The translations under genes and the position numbers were made by a program. Of a stretch of 58,028 bases of DNA, positions 8,040-15,833 are shown piece after piece. Within the stretch, counting starts at the first letter, position 1; the number at the start of each line of letters is the position of its first letter. Source of the stretch: DATIJP01 sp964569185 (GTDB lineage: Bacteria > Chlamydiota > Chlamydiia > Chlamydiales > Rhabdochlamydiaceae); NCBI GenBank assembly GCA_964569185.1, contig CAZMTP010000003.1, forward strand, positions 1 to 58,028. The letters are read 5' to 3'. Below the pieces are notes generated by a model. That model searched no databases, was not told where the DNA came from, and saw only the letters and a list, made by a program, of their open reading frames with translations.

Positions 8040-9302
8040 ATGGATTTTAAAAAACTGTGGCCCTACGCGGCTATGTCAATGGTGGCAGTCACTACCTTGT
8101 TGAGTGCTGACCGCCAAGGCAAATATGAAAAAAAACAGATGCATTGTGACCGCATTGGTCCTTGCGGCCCAGAAATGGGAATGGGAGTCAACCCTTCAGC
8201 AAGACCTTTTACCGATGACGCGTGCTGCTGCGATGCAGGCGAATTTTCAATCACTGTGGCAGGCTTTTATTGGCAGGCGACAGAAGATGGTCTTGAATAT
8301 GCTGTCAATGATTCAGTCATCACTCCTACTCTTGGAGCAGCAGGGGCCCCAACTAATACAGCTGCCATAGCTAATATTATCGATGCCAGTTTCAGAAGCC
8401 CAGAATTTAAATGGAAACCTGGCTTTAAAATAGGCGCAGGTTATAACACAACCCATGATGGATGGGACCTAGAGCTTACCTATACCCACTTTAATGGAAG
8501 AGCAAGTAGTTCAGATGATAATGAATCTGATTTAAGTCAGACTTTGCTGCCTCTCTGGTCAGATTTTGCTCCAATCTCAACGGGTGATACCGTTCCAGGA
8601 ACGATTCTTTTTGCCACACAAGGAAATACCTCTTGGAGACTCGATCTAAACTTAGTGGACCTTGAACTTGGAAGAGAGTTCTGGACTAGTAAAATGCTTT
8701 CGATACGTCCCCATATTGGCCTTCGCTATGCAATGATCCATCAAAGATATAAATTAGAATATCTTGGCGGTTCATGGGATGGCGGCGTCACTCCTTTCAC
8801 CGATGAAGTGACCATGAAAAACCAATTTGATGGCGGCGGAGTGCGCGGCGGATTGGACACTAACTGGATGTTTGGCTGCTGCGATCCTTGCAGTGGAAAT
8901 TGGGGCTTCTTCGGAAATGTGGCCTTCTCTTTGATTTATGGAAAATTCAGAGTAGAGCAAGAAGAAGAGACACAATCTTCACTTACTACCACTGGATTTG
9001 CAACCACACCTGTTTTAGAAACAGATGATAATTTCCGCTCGATCAGAGGAATTGTCGACTTAGCCGTCGGACTCCAATGGAACACTCTCTATCGCGATGG
9101 CACTTATGGTTTAAATCTTGCTATAGCCTGGGAATTCCACCACTTCTTCAACCAAAACCAATTTTGGAGAGTGATGAGAATCGGCGATACAGTGAATGGA
9201 ACTGCTACAGCCATTGCGACCCATGGAGAGAATGTGTTTGCACAAACACGCGGCGATCTGTCCACACAAGGTGTGACATTCACTGCTAAGTTTACCTTCT
9301 AG
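8040..9302 (+). CDS. MOMP-like outer-membrane porin 2 (Legionella-MOMP type)
   Basis: A 420-residue tandem paralogue of the preceding porin, identical in length. The ATG at 8040 follows a strong AAGGAG by eight bases. The signal peptide is MDFKKLWPYAAMSMVAVTTLL, ending near SADRQ. Conserved blocks with copy 1 include the CGP.M.M.VNPSARPFT.DACCCD segment, GEFS.TVAGFYWQATEDGLEYA, NTSWR..LNLVDLELGREFWTSKM and GCCDPCSGNWG. The last residues (FTAKFTF) form a barrel-closing strand with a terminal phenylalanine. Divergence is concentrated in a few stretches (about residues 90-125 and 180-195 and near 260), which would be the surface loops. Its own terminator follows, then a repeat-rich region. Such porins are the main permeability and structural proteins of the elementary-body envelope. 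Confidence 0.9.
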   Translation: MDFKKLWPYAAMSMVAVTTLLSADRQGKYEKKQMHCDRIGPCGPEMGMGVNPSARPFTDDACCCDAGEFSITVAGFYWQATEDGLEYAVNDSVITPTLGAAGAPTNTAAIANIIDASFRSPEFKWKPGFKIGAGYNTTHDGWDLELTYTHFNGRASSSDDNESDLSQTLLPLWSDFAPISTGDTVPGTILFATQGNTSWRLDLNLVDLELGREFWTSKMLSIRPHIGLRYAMIHQRYKLEYLGGSWDGGVTPFTDEVTMKNQFDGGGVRGGLDTNWMFGCCDPCSGNWGFFGNVAFSLIYGKFRVEQEEETQSSLTTTGFATTPVLETDDNFRSIRGIVDLAVGLQWNTLYRDGTYGLNLAIAWEFHHFFNQNQFWRVMRIGDTVNGTATAIATHGENVFAQTRGDLSTQGVTFTAKFTF

Positions 9303-9332
9303 TCCTTTGTAAGTTATTTAAGATCCAGTTCA

Positions 9333-9360
9333 AAAACGAGGTCCATCCGGGCCTCGTTTT
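9333..9360 (+). terminator. rho-independent terminator after MOMP-like gene 2
   Basis: Twelve-base-pair stem AAAACGAGGTCC / GGGCCTCGTTTT with one G-T pair and a four-base loop, ending in Ts. It starts 31 bases after the stop codon. Confidence 0.88.
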
Positions 9361-9393
9361 AGTTTATAAAAAATTAATGAAAAAGGCGCTCCC

Positions 9394-9438
9394 TAGACAG
9401 TCGGGGCATGTCACATGCCCCCGCTGCCCTAAGGGCAG
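9394..9438 (+). repeat. dispersed hairpin repeat, copy A
   Basis: TAGACAGTCGGG is followed by a hairpin (GGGGCATG, loop TCA, CATGCCCC) and then the second palindrome GCTGCCCTAAGGGCAG. The outer parts match copies B and C, whereas the hairpin arms differ but keep pairing. Confidence 0.7.
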
Positions 9439-9551
9439 TTCTGGCTTTGCAAAATCAATTTTTCATCCGCGAGTCCGTATGAAATACTGTCCTCGCTCCC
9501 TCAAATCGATTTTGCTTTGCCATAACAGCCGCGGGCTGCAACGGCGCTCTT

Positions 9552-9584
9552 CCCTAAAAAAATGCTGATCGCATTTTTTCAGGG
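9552..9584. repeat. 14-bp hairpin, terminator-like
   Basis: CCCTAAAAAAATGC pairs with GCATTTTTTCAGGG around the five-base loop TGATC, with one mismatch. A-run and T-run flanks on both sides would allow it to act as a bidirectional terminator. It is further enclosed by CTGCAACG / CGTTGCAG. Confidence 0.6.
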
Positions 9585-9767
9585 CCCTACCCGCGTCGCG
9601 TTGCAGAACGAATTGTAACTCCAAATTGGCGACTTGGAAGTTTCAAATGGTTCTGCGAATCGACGTGAAATGAGCTAAATCGATAGATTTAGTAAATGAA
9701 CGCATGAGCAGCCGATGGCGATTATGGCAAAGCAAAATTGAGCCGAAGGAGTGGGGATAGTACTGCG

Positions 9768-9931
9768 AGGTACTTGCAAAAGTCGCTTTGGAGATAAAAC
9801 GCGATGGTTTGTTCCCAGATTTTGATTCTACGCAAATTGACATACACCAGAGAGTGTAGGCGATTTGCGTAGAATCAAAATCTGTGGAAAAAGGGCGCGT
9901 TTTAGCCCAAACTGGACTTTTGCAAGTACCT
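9768..9931. mobile_element. 164-bp MITE-like palindromic element with 5-bp target duplication
   Basis: Perfect 17-bp terminal inverted repeats (AGGTACTTGCAAAAGTC at 9768-9784; complement at 9915-9931) are flanked on both sides by the direct repeat CTGCG (9763-9767 and 9932-9936), which is the signature of transposition. The interior is also palindromic: a perfect 22-bp inverted repeat (9816-9837 with 9863-9884) encloses a smaller 5-bp stem (TACAC/GTGTA). The sequence between the outer and inner arms matches imperfectly (TAAAACGCG on both arms). The element is too short to code, so any transposase must act in trans. A diverged half-copy lies at 16555-16600. Confidence 0.8.
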
Positions 9932-9980
9932 CTGCGTACAGACCCATGACGGAGGGGCAATTTGGCGAAGCTAGAATCGC

Positions 9981-10031
9981 CCCTAGGGCAGCGGGGAGCG
10001 CGAAGCTAGCTCCCGACTGTCTATTCTCGCC
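9981..10031 (-). repeat. dispersed hairpin repeat, copy B
   Basis: On the minus strand this reads GGCGAGAATAGACAGTCGGG, then a hairpin GGGAGC / GCTCCC, then CCGCTGCCCTAGGG. It is in inverted orientation to copy A and forms the right end of the composite block. The flank beyond it (TTCTCGCCT) is shared with copy D. Confidence 0.7.
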
Positions 10032-10068
10032 TTCTTTCCCTCTTCTACTTCTTTTTTTCTTCCTCTTA

Positions 10069-12693
10069 TTACTGGCGGAATTCGTCGATGAAATTGGCAA
10101 CAAGGGCGCTCCATCCTGTCTGATGAGAAGCGCCGAGCCCTTTGCCAGTCTCTGGATTGAAATATTCATAGAAGAGCAGATGCTCACTCCAGTAAGGATC
10201 CTGATGGAAAGGAAACTGTTCCCCTAGGTAAGGCCGTTTTCCTTTTTTATCTTTAGTGAAAATAGAGATCATATGATTGGCAAAAAAAGCGGCCATCATC
10301 TCTGTCTGAGGTTGGATCTCTTCTCCATAAGCGTCTGTTAATTTCAAAAGCGAATCCACTAAAAGAAAAGTGGTGGGCATCCAAATAGGACCGCGCCAAT
10401 TAGAATTGCCCCCTTTGAGTCGATCGCGCGATTCGGCAGGTTCATAGCCTACAGAACGATTCTGGAACACGAACGGATGTTTTTCATGATATTTTGAAAG
10501 ACTTCGTAATCCAAAATTAGAACGGAACTCTTCAGGATTCCAAACATATCTCAATACACTTTGAAGGTGAGACGCATTCATCAATGTCAACACATAGTGC
10601 GTTTTGTTATCTTTATGCGTTGGAATAATGCAGGCTTCTACTAGTTCTCTGCGATTGTTTAAAAACCAGTGAAAATTTTTATAAAACTCTGGGAATTTTT
10701 TAAGTTCTTCCTCATGTAAAATTTCAATCGCATAAAGAGGAATCAATCCCACAAGCGAACGGACGCGGAATTTAGAAAATGTACCATCAGGGTAGGTGAG
10801 CACATCGTAAAAAAAACCGTCACGCTCACTCCAGAGTTCATAATTTTGATTGCCTCTTTTTTTCATCGCATGCGCAATGTAGACATAGTGCTCAAAAAAT
10901 TTTGTCGCTAATGATTCATAGACTCTATTTTTTTTCGAAAGTTCCAAGGCAATGCGCATCAGATTAAGACAGAACATGGCCATCCAGCCTGTTCCGTCTG
11001 ACTGTTGAAGAATCGCTCCATCTGGAAATTTTTGAGAGCGGTCTAAGACTGTGATATTGTCCAATCCCAAAAAGCCGCCTTCAAAAACGTTGTTTCCAGA
11101 GCTATCGACCTTATTGACCCACCAAGAAAAGTTCATGAGTAATTTATGGAAACATTTTTCTAGAAAAGAAAAATCGCCTTCTTTGCGCACTGCTTTTTCG
11201 CGATAAAAAAGACGGAGCGCTGCCCAGCCTTGGACCGGAGGATTTAAATCGGAAAATTCCCACTCATATGCAGGAATCTGCCCATTAGGGTGTTGGAACT
11301 GATCAAAAAGCAGAAGCCAGAGTTGCTCTTTGGCATATTCTAAATCTAATAATGCATAACTGATGCAATGGAATGCTTGGTCCCACGCAGCAAACCAAGG
11401 ATATTCCCAAGTGTCTGGCATCAGCAAAATACGCATCGAGTTGAGATGGCGCCAATGGATGTTGCGCATCTTAAAGCGCGATGCGGGAGGAGGGGCGTTT
11501 GTGTTATCGCCCTTAAGCCAAAGATTCACATCAAATAGATAACTCTGTTTAGACCAGACAAGTCCAGCAAGTGCCTGCCGCTGGACCTGCTTTTCTTCTT
11601 CTGTCGCTTTTTGGGGATATATGGTCGCATAAAAATGGTCGGCTTCTTTTTTCCTTTTATGAATGATCTCTTCAACATCGCGCAAAGGATGTTTGAGTTC
11701 TTTGGATGAAAATCTAAAATGGAGCTTGACCGATTTTCCTGGAGGAATTTTTTCTAAGAAGTAGGCAAGGCAGGCTTTAGTTCCCGACTCTGCAAGACAT
11801 GGTTTACCATGCACAATAGCTTGATGAAATGCATCTTTGTAGTGGCCCTCTTGATTGGGAACCAGCGTCTCATTATTAGTGAAGAGTAATTTTCCGCCCG
11901 TCGGTCCATAAAGAAACCGTTTTCCCAAATGGTAGTCAAAGGCCAAATTGGAGGGAGAGCGCATCTCTGTATCATCCGCACACAAACAGAGACCACCACT
12001 ATGACTTGCTCTTACAATGTTGGGTTCTGATTCCCTCTCTGCTTTCCAGGCCCACTGATTGCGGAACCAGAGCTGCAGCAGAAAATGGAGCGAAGCCTCT
12101 TTTTTTCCACGGTTAAAAATCTCTGCTTGAATCGCTAAATCTTCCGGAGATTCTTTTGCATATTCCAAAAAAATATCAAAATAGGCGCCGTCATTAAAAA
12201 TGCCAGTATCGATCAATTCATATTCCGGATCATAGGTGGAACGTTTACGATTTTCTTCTCGCAATTTTTGGTAAGGGAATTCCTGTTGCGGATATTTATA
12301 AAGGAATTTCATGTAGGAATGAGACGGAGTGGCATCTAAGAAATAGTAATATTCCTTGACATCCTCGCCATGGTTTCCTTCAGCATTATTAAGACCAAAT
12401 AGCCTTTCTTTTAAGAAAGGGTCTCTTAGATTCCAGAAAGCGGGAGCAAGCACCAAGACCTGATAGCGGTCGCACCATCCTGCAATCCCATCTTCCCCCC
12501 AGCGATACGCTTTTGAAATCGCCTGTTCAAACGGAAAATAGTTCCAGGGGTCTCCATTTTCGCTATAGTCTTCTCTCACTGTGCCCCAAGAGCGGTCTGC
12601 GACGTAAGGGCCCCACTTTTGCCATTTGGCAACGCCTTCTACTCTCTCTTCTTGCAATCGTGCTGCTTCTTTGCATAGTTTATTTTCGGACAT
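10069..12693 (-). CDS. MGH1-like glycoside hydrolase (GH63-type), copy 1
   Basis: A protein of about 874 residues belonging to the MGH1-like/GH63-clan (alpha/alpha)6-barrel glycosidases, related to yeast YMR196W. N-terminal signature: WGPYVADRSWGTVREDYS, then YRWGEDGIAGW and LKERLFGLNNAEGNHGEDVKEYYYFLD, then HSYMKFLYKYPQ. Catalytic-region motifs: WDQAFHC, GGFLGLDNITVLDRS (candidate acid Asp), NSNWRGPIWMPT and EYFNPETGKGLG followed by HQTGWSAL (candidate base Glu). There is no signal peptide, so it is cytosolic. The ATG at 12693 has a GGAG nine bases upstream and overlaps glk by 14 bases; an earlier ATG at 12726 would overlap by 47. Related enzymes hydrolyse glucosylglycerate, trehalose-like or N-glycan glucosides; the substrate here is unknown. 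The start lies inside the glk 3' end, so glk and this gene form an operon. Confidence 0.88.
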   Translation of the reverse strand: MSENKLCKEAARLQEERVEGVAKWQKWGPYVADRSWGTVREDYSENGDPWNYFPFEQAISKAYRWGEDGIAGWCDRYQVLVLAPAFWNLRDPFLKERLFGLNNAEGNHGEDVKEYYYFLDATPSHSYMKFLYKYPQQEFPYQKLREENRKRSTYDPEYELIDTGIFNDGAYFDIFLEYAKESPEDLAIQAEIFNRGKKEASLHFLLQLWFRNQWAWKAERESEPNIVRASHSGGLCLCADDTEMRSPSNLAFDYHLGKRFLYGPTGGKLLFTNNETLVPNQEGHYKDAFHQAIVHGKPCLAESGTKACLAYFLEKIPPGKSVKLHFRFSSKELKHPLRDVEEIIHKRKKEADHFYATIYPQKATEEEKQVQRQALAGLVWSKQSYLFDVNLWLKGDNTNAPPPASRFKMRNIHWRHLNSMRILLMPDTWEYPWFAAWDQAFHCISYALLDLEYAKEQLWLLLFDQFQHPNGQIPAYEWEFSDLNPPVQGWAALRLFYREKAVRKEGDFSFLEKCFHKLLMNFSWWVNKVDSSGNNVFEGGFLGLDNITVLDRSQKFPDGAILQQSDGTGWMAMFCLNLMRIALELSKKNRVYESLATKFFEHYVYIAHAMKKRGNQNYELWSERDGFFYDVLTYPDGTFSKFRVRSLVGLIPLYAIEILHEEELKKFPEFYKNFHWFLNNRRELVEACIIPTHKDNKTHYVLTLMNASHLQSVLRYVWNPEEFRSNFGLRSLSKYHEKHPFVFQNRSVGYEPAESRDRLKGGNSNWRGPIWMPTTFLLVDSLLKLTDAYGEEIQPQTEMMAAFFANHMISIFTKDKKGKRPYLGEQFPFHQDPYWSEHLLFYEYFNPETGKGLGASHQTGWSALVANFIDEFRQ

Positions 12694-13648
12694 AGGCAGC
12701 AGCTCCCAGAAGCGCGGTGTTTTCATTGAGAATCACTTTGATGGGAATCTGAGAAAGAAGCGATTGCATGCGCCCTTTAGCGCTAAACCGCTTCATAAAT
12801 TCTCCTTCTTTGAGTGCAGGCAAAATTTTTGGAGCAATTCCGCCGCCGATGTAAACTCCTCCCACAGCAAATAATTTAAGAGCCAAGTTCCCTGCTTCAC
12901 TCCCGTAGATGTCAACAAACATCTCTAATGCTTTTTTACACGCTTTGCATGTTCCGTTAAGCGCCTTTTCTGTAATTATTTTTGGAGCAGCCGGCTCCAT
13001 TTTGATCGGTTCTTTCATGCTTTCTAATCCAGAATCAATAAGAAAACGATAGATGCGATAGAGTCCCGTACCAGAGAGAATACGTTCAAAAGAGACATGA
13101 CCAAATTCATTACTTAAATATTTTTGCAAACTGGTTTCCAATTCACTTTCTGGAGCAAAACTGGCATGGCCGCCTTCAGTAGCAAAAGGAATCTGCTCTA
13201 TTCCATTCCAGAAAAGTCCTGCTGCTCCTAGTCCCGTTCCTGCAGAGATAAGCGCCTGATTTCCCTCTTGCGCAGCGCCTGCATTTAAAACATAAAATTC
13301 TTGAGGATATAAGCACAAAATTCCGTGAGCATTGGCTTCCAGATCATTGATCAACCGCACCAGAGGAATATTGAGCGCATCTGCAATTTTTGTCTCTTCT
13401 GTAAGCCATGGCAGATTGGTCGGGTGGCATTTTCCATGGATCACAGCACCTGGGACACCAAAGCAGGCGCGCGCGATTTTCGCATTTTTTCCGCTAAGGA
13501 ATTTTTTTATGATTGCAGTAAGGCTATCGTAGTCTGTACTTTTATATTTTTCGTCGGCGATCCATTTTCTTTCTTCTCCAAGTTCAAAAAGCGCCAGATG
13601 CGTTTTTGTCGCCCCAACATCACCCGCCAGAATCATCTTTTCCCCCAT
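12680..13648 (-). CDS. glk: glucokinase
   Basis: Glucokinase of the E. coli Glk family (ATP + D-glucose to glucose-6-phosphate, cytosol). The phosphate-binding motif LAGDVGATKTHLALF is at the N-terminus, the substrate region NLPWLTEE and LINDLEANAHGI around residues 75-110, the adenosine motif SAGTGLGAAGLF near residue 135, and EGGHASFAP after it. Length (about 322 residues) matches the family. Start is uncertain: ATG codons at 13660, 13648 and 13636 are all in frame; 13636 has a purine-rich GGGGGA and 13648 a GAGG close by. Chlamydiaceae import glucose-6-phosphate and lack this gene, as I recall, so its presence points to a chlamydia-like lineage. It is translationally coupled to the downstream glycosidase. 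Confidence 0.92.
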   Translation of the reverse strand: MGEKMILAGDVGATKTHLALFELGEERKWIADEKYKSTDYDSLTAIIKKFLSGKNAKIARACFGVPGAVIHGKCHPTNLPWLTEETKIADALNIPLVRLINDLEANAHGILCLYPQEFYVLNAGAAQEGNQALISAGTGLGAAGLFWNGIEQIPFATEGGHASFAPESELETSLQKYLSNEFGHVSFERILSGTGLYRIYRFLIDSGLESMKEPIKMEPAAPKIITEKALNGTCKACKKALEMFVDIYGSEAGNLALKLFAVGGVYIGGGIAPKILPALKEGEFMKRFSAKGRMQSLLSQIPIKVILNENTALLGAAAYVRK

Positions 13649-13787
13649 CACCTCATTCAATCAGAAAAATAGATTTATTGCTTGACTAGAAGGGATGCAA
13701 TGTTCAATCTTGAGGCCAAAAAAGGGGTAGTCCGCAACAAGTAATGCTAGAAGAATGCGAAGCGCAGGCAAGCTAATGTGCAAGGAG

Positions 13788-13872
13788 CCGCCTACGGCGG
13801 GTACGCGAAACAGACGACCCCGCAGTGGGTCGGCGATGCAGCGCGACGCAGCAGATAGCTTGCATCGCAAGC
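13788..13872. repeat. cluster of short hairpins upstream of recA
   Basis: Three small perfect hairpins sit in 85 bases: CCGCC/GGCGG (13788-13800), CGACCC/GGGTCG (13815-13832) and GCTTGC/GCAAGC (13858-13872). The interval is more GC-rich than its surroundings. It could be a degenerate repeat element or a structured recA leader; no LexA-type box is evident. Confidence 0.4.
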
Positions 13873-13917
13873 AGTATTCAGCATTACATGTTAAGGATTA
13901 CCCAAAAAGAGGTGTTT

Positions 13918-14964
13918 ATGGCTGCAGAAGATGGAAAGAAAAAAGCGCTAGAACTTGCAATTTCTCATATTGAAAAACATTTTGGCGAAGGGTCGATCAT
14001 GACCTTAGGAAAACATCAGGCCACCAAAGAAATCAGTGTGATCTCCACTGGTTCTGTCGCTCTTGATCTCGTCTTGGGCTGCGGCGGCGTTCCCCGCGGA
14101 AGAATCGTAGAAATTTATGGCCCCGAATCTTCAGGAAAATCGACCCTGGCCCTCCATATTGTTGCAAACGCCCAAAAAACAGGCGGCATTGCAGCCTATA
14201 TCGATGCCGAACATGCCATGGATCCTGCCTACGCGGCTAAAATCGGCGTTAATCTTAATGAACTGATGATCTCACAGCCAGATTCTGGAGAAGAGGCGCT
14301 GAATATCGCAGAAATGCTGGCCCGCTCCAATGCCCTTGATGTGATCGTGATCGACTCTGTGGCGGCGCTTGTTCCTAAAAATGAACTCGAAGGAGAGATT
14401 GGAGATTCCCACATGGGATTGCAAGCCCGTATGATGTCCCAAGCATTGCGCAAACTCACATCCACACTTTCTAAAAGCAACACCTGCGCCATCTTTATTA
14501 ACCAGATCCGCGAAAAAATTGGTGTGATGTTTGGAAATCCTGAGACGACCACAGGAGGCCGCGCGCTGAAATTTTATTCTTCTATGCGATTGGACATCCG
14601 CCGTATTGGTGGAATTAAAGGCGCTGATAATGCAGAAATTGGCAACCGTGTAAAGGTCAAAGTTGTGAAAAATAAAATGGCCGCCCCATTCCAAGTAGCA
14701 GAATTTGATATTATTTTCGGGGAAGGCATTTCACGTCTCGGTTCTATCGTTGATTTAGGAGCGCAGCTCGGCGTTATTGAAAAGAAAGGGACCTGGTTTA
14801 GTTTTGGCTCTCAGCGTTTAGGCCAAGGAAGAGAAGCCGCGCAAGACGAACTGAAAAAAAATCCAGATGTGGCTTCTGAGATCGAAAAACTCATTCTCAG
14901 CAAATGCAAAGATAACGCTGCTCTGTTAAAAGGAGTTCCGGAAGAAAAAACTGCAAATGTTTAA
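13918..14964 (+). CDS. recA: recombinase RecA
   Basis: RecA (348 residues from the ATG at 13918) forms ATP-dependent filaments on single-stranded DNA for homologous recombination. Walker A GPESSGKST is at residues 68-76, Walker B VIVID at 142-146, and the DNA-binding loops L1 (LEGEIGDSHMGLQARMMSQ) and L2 (INQIREKIGVMFGNPETTTGG) are intact. The frame is open further upstream to 13825, but the ATG at 13918 follows AGAGGTG by a few bases and gives the normal family N-terminus. The upstream 257 bases hold a cluster of hairpins and no gene. It converges with ispA with a four-base overlap of the 3' ends. Confidence 0.97.
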   Translation: MAAEDGKKKALELAISHIEKHFGEGSIMTLGKHQATKEISVISTGSVALDLVLGCGGVPRGRIVEIYGPESSGKSTLALHIVANAQKTGGIAAYIDAEHAMDPAYAAKIGVNLNELMISQPDSGEEALNIAEMLARSNALDVIVIDSVAALVPKNELEGEIGDSHMGLQARMMSQALRKLTSTLSKSNTCAIFINQIREKIGVMFGNPETTTGGRALKFYSSMRLDIRRIGGIKGADNAEIGNRVKVKVVKNKMAAPFQVAEFDIIFGEGISRLGSIVDLGAQLGVIEKKGTWFSFGSQRLGQGREAAQDELKKNPDVASEIEKLILSKCKDNAALLKGVPEEKTANV

Positions 14965-15833
14965 TTCAGACTCTTAGTTAAGAAGTCACACATTTTTTCA
15001 AATGAAGGCGTTGCCAAATGAAGCTCTTCTAGCTCTTGCTTGAAATAGTTCATCTCATTTTGGAACACAGCAATGCAGCGTTCTTTCCCAAGAAATTTAG
15101 CGATGTTGGGACCTTTATCATCTTGGTTCACATCTTCTAGGTCGTCTGCAATTTGAAAAGCCATTCCTAAATGGTGGGCCGCTTTTTTCACTCGTTCAAA
15201 TTGATCGAGTGCGCCGCCACCAAAAATCCAGCCCAAACAGAGCGAAACTTCAAACAGCGTGATCGTTTTTTTATAAATCAGCTCTTTAAATGATTCTAAT
15301 GTGTGTTGAGGGGGGAAAAGATCTAAAAATTGGCCTCCTGTGGCCCCTAAAATCCCCGCACAATAGGCCGCATGCCCTAAAGCTAGCGTGCAGGCACGGT
15401 CGGCATACTCTGCGAAATAGGCGGGCCCTCTTTTCATGAGCTCTGCATTTTGATGGATCCGTTCAAATCCAGCACAAATTAAAGCATAAGTTGAGAGTAG
15501 GGCGATATTTTCTCCATAGATTTTATGTAAAGCTGGTTTATTTCTGCGCTGGTCATCATCATCCATGCACGGAAGATCGTCTGCAATCAGTGAAGCCGTA
15601 TGCAAAAATTCCACAGCCAAAGCCACTGGAGACACATTAAGACCATGATCCAAAGCTTCTGCAGTCATCAGCACAATTAGTGGGCGCAATCTCTTTCCAC
15701 CGCTTAAAAGTGCATACTCACATGCATCGCGCAATTTTGTCTTTTCTCCAAAAGTGACAATACTCGCAGCAATTTCCTGTTCAAGTTTGTCTTGTAGGTA
15801 AAAAAAATGGGAAGAGTTTGATCTAAGTAACAT
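14961..15833 (-). CDS. ispA: polyprenyl (farnesyl/geranylgeranyl) diphosphate synthase
   Basis: A 290-residue trans-isoprenyl diphosphate synthase that chains IPP onto allylic diphosphates for undecaprenyl-phosphate and quinone side chains. The first aspartate-rich motif DDLPCMDDDD is at residues 85-94 and the second, QIADDLED, at 227-234. The substrate-binding GGKRLRP is near residue 45. The ATG at 15833 is preferred: an upstream start at 15848 would be TTG and has no better ribosome site. It overlaps the stop of the upstream GlmU-like gene by 11 bases, and the ispA-glmU neighbourhood is also the order I remember in Chlamydia trachomatis. Confidence 0.93.
   Translation of the reverse strand: MLLRSNSSHFFYLQDKLEQEIAASIVTFGEKTKLRDACEYALLSGGKRLRPLIVLMTAEALDHGLNVSPVALAVEFLHTASLIADDLPCMDDDDQRRNKPALHKIYGENIALLSTYALICAGFERIHQNAELMKRGPAYFAEYADRACTLALGHAAYCAGILGATGGQFLDLFPPQHTLESFKELIYKKTITLFEVSLCLGWIFGGGALDQFERVKKAAHHLGMAFQIADDLEDVNQDDKGPNIAKFLGKERCIAVFQNEMNYFKQELEELHLATPSFEKMCDFLTKSLN

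Larger units (their letters stand above)
9394..10023. repeat. composite inverted-repeat block (gene-free 0.63 kb)
   Basis: The gene-free interval 9303-10068 is dominated by this block. Its ends are a perfect 12-bp inverted repeat (TAGACAGTCGGG at 9394-9405 and its complement at 10012-10023). Inside are several nested palindromes: a 16-bp perfect inverted repeat (9509-9524 with 9723-9738), a 14-bp hairpin (9552-9584) and the 164-bp element at 9768-9931. No open frame here resembles a protein. It looks like a non-autonomous mobile element invaded by a second one, or an insertion hotspot between the porins and the glycosidase operon. Confidence 0.6.

Noticed and set aside
9643..10227. Several ORFs of 60-120 codons in the repeat block
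   Set aside because: They arise from palindromic repeats, have no ribosome sites and their translations have no protein-like character.
13661..13870. Short ORFs upstream of recA
   Set aside because: They cross GC-rich hairpins, are not supported by ribosome sites and the recA start is well defined at 13918.
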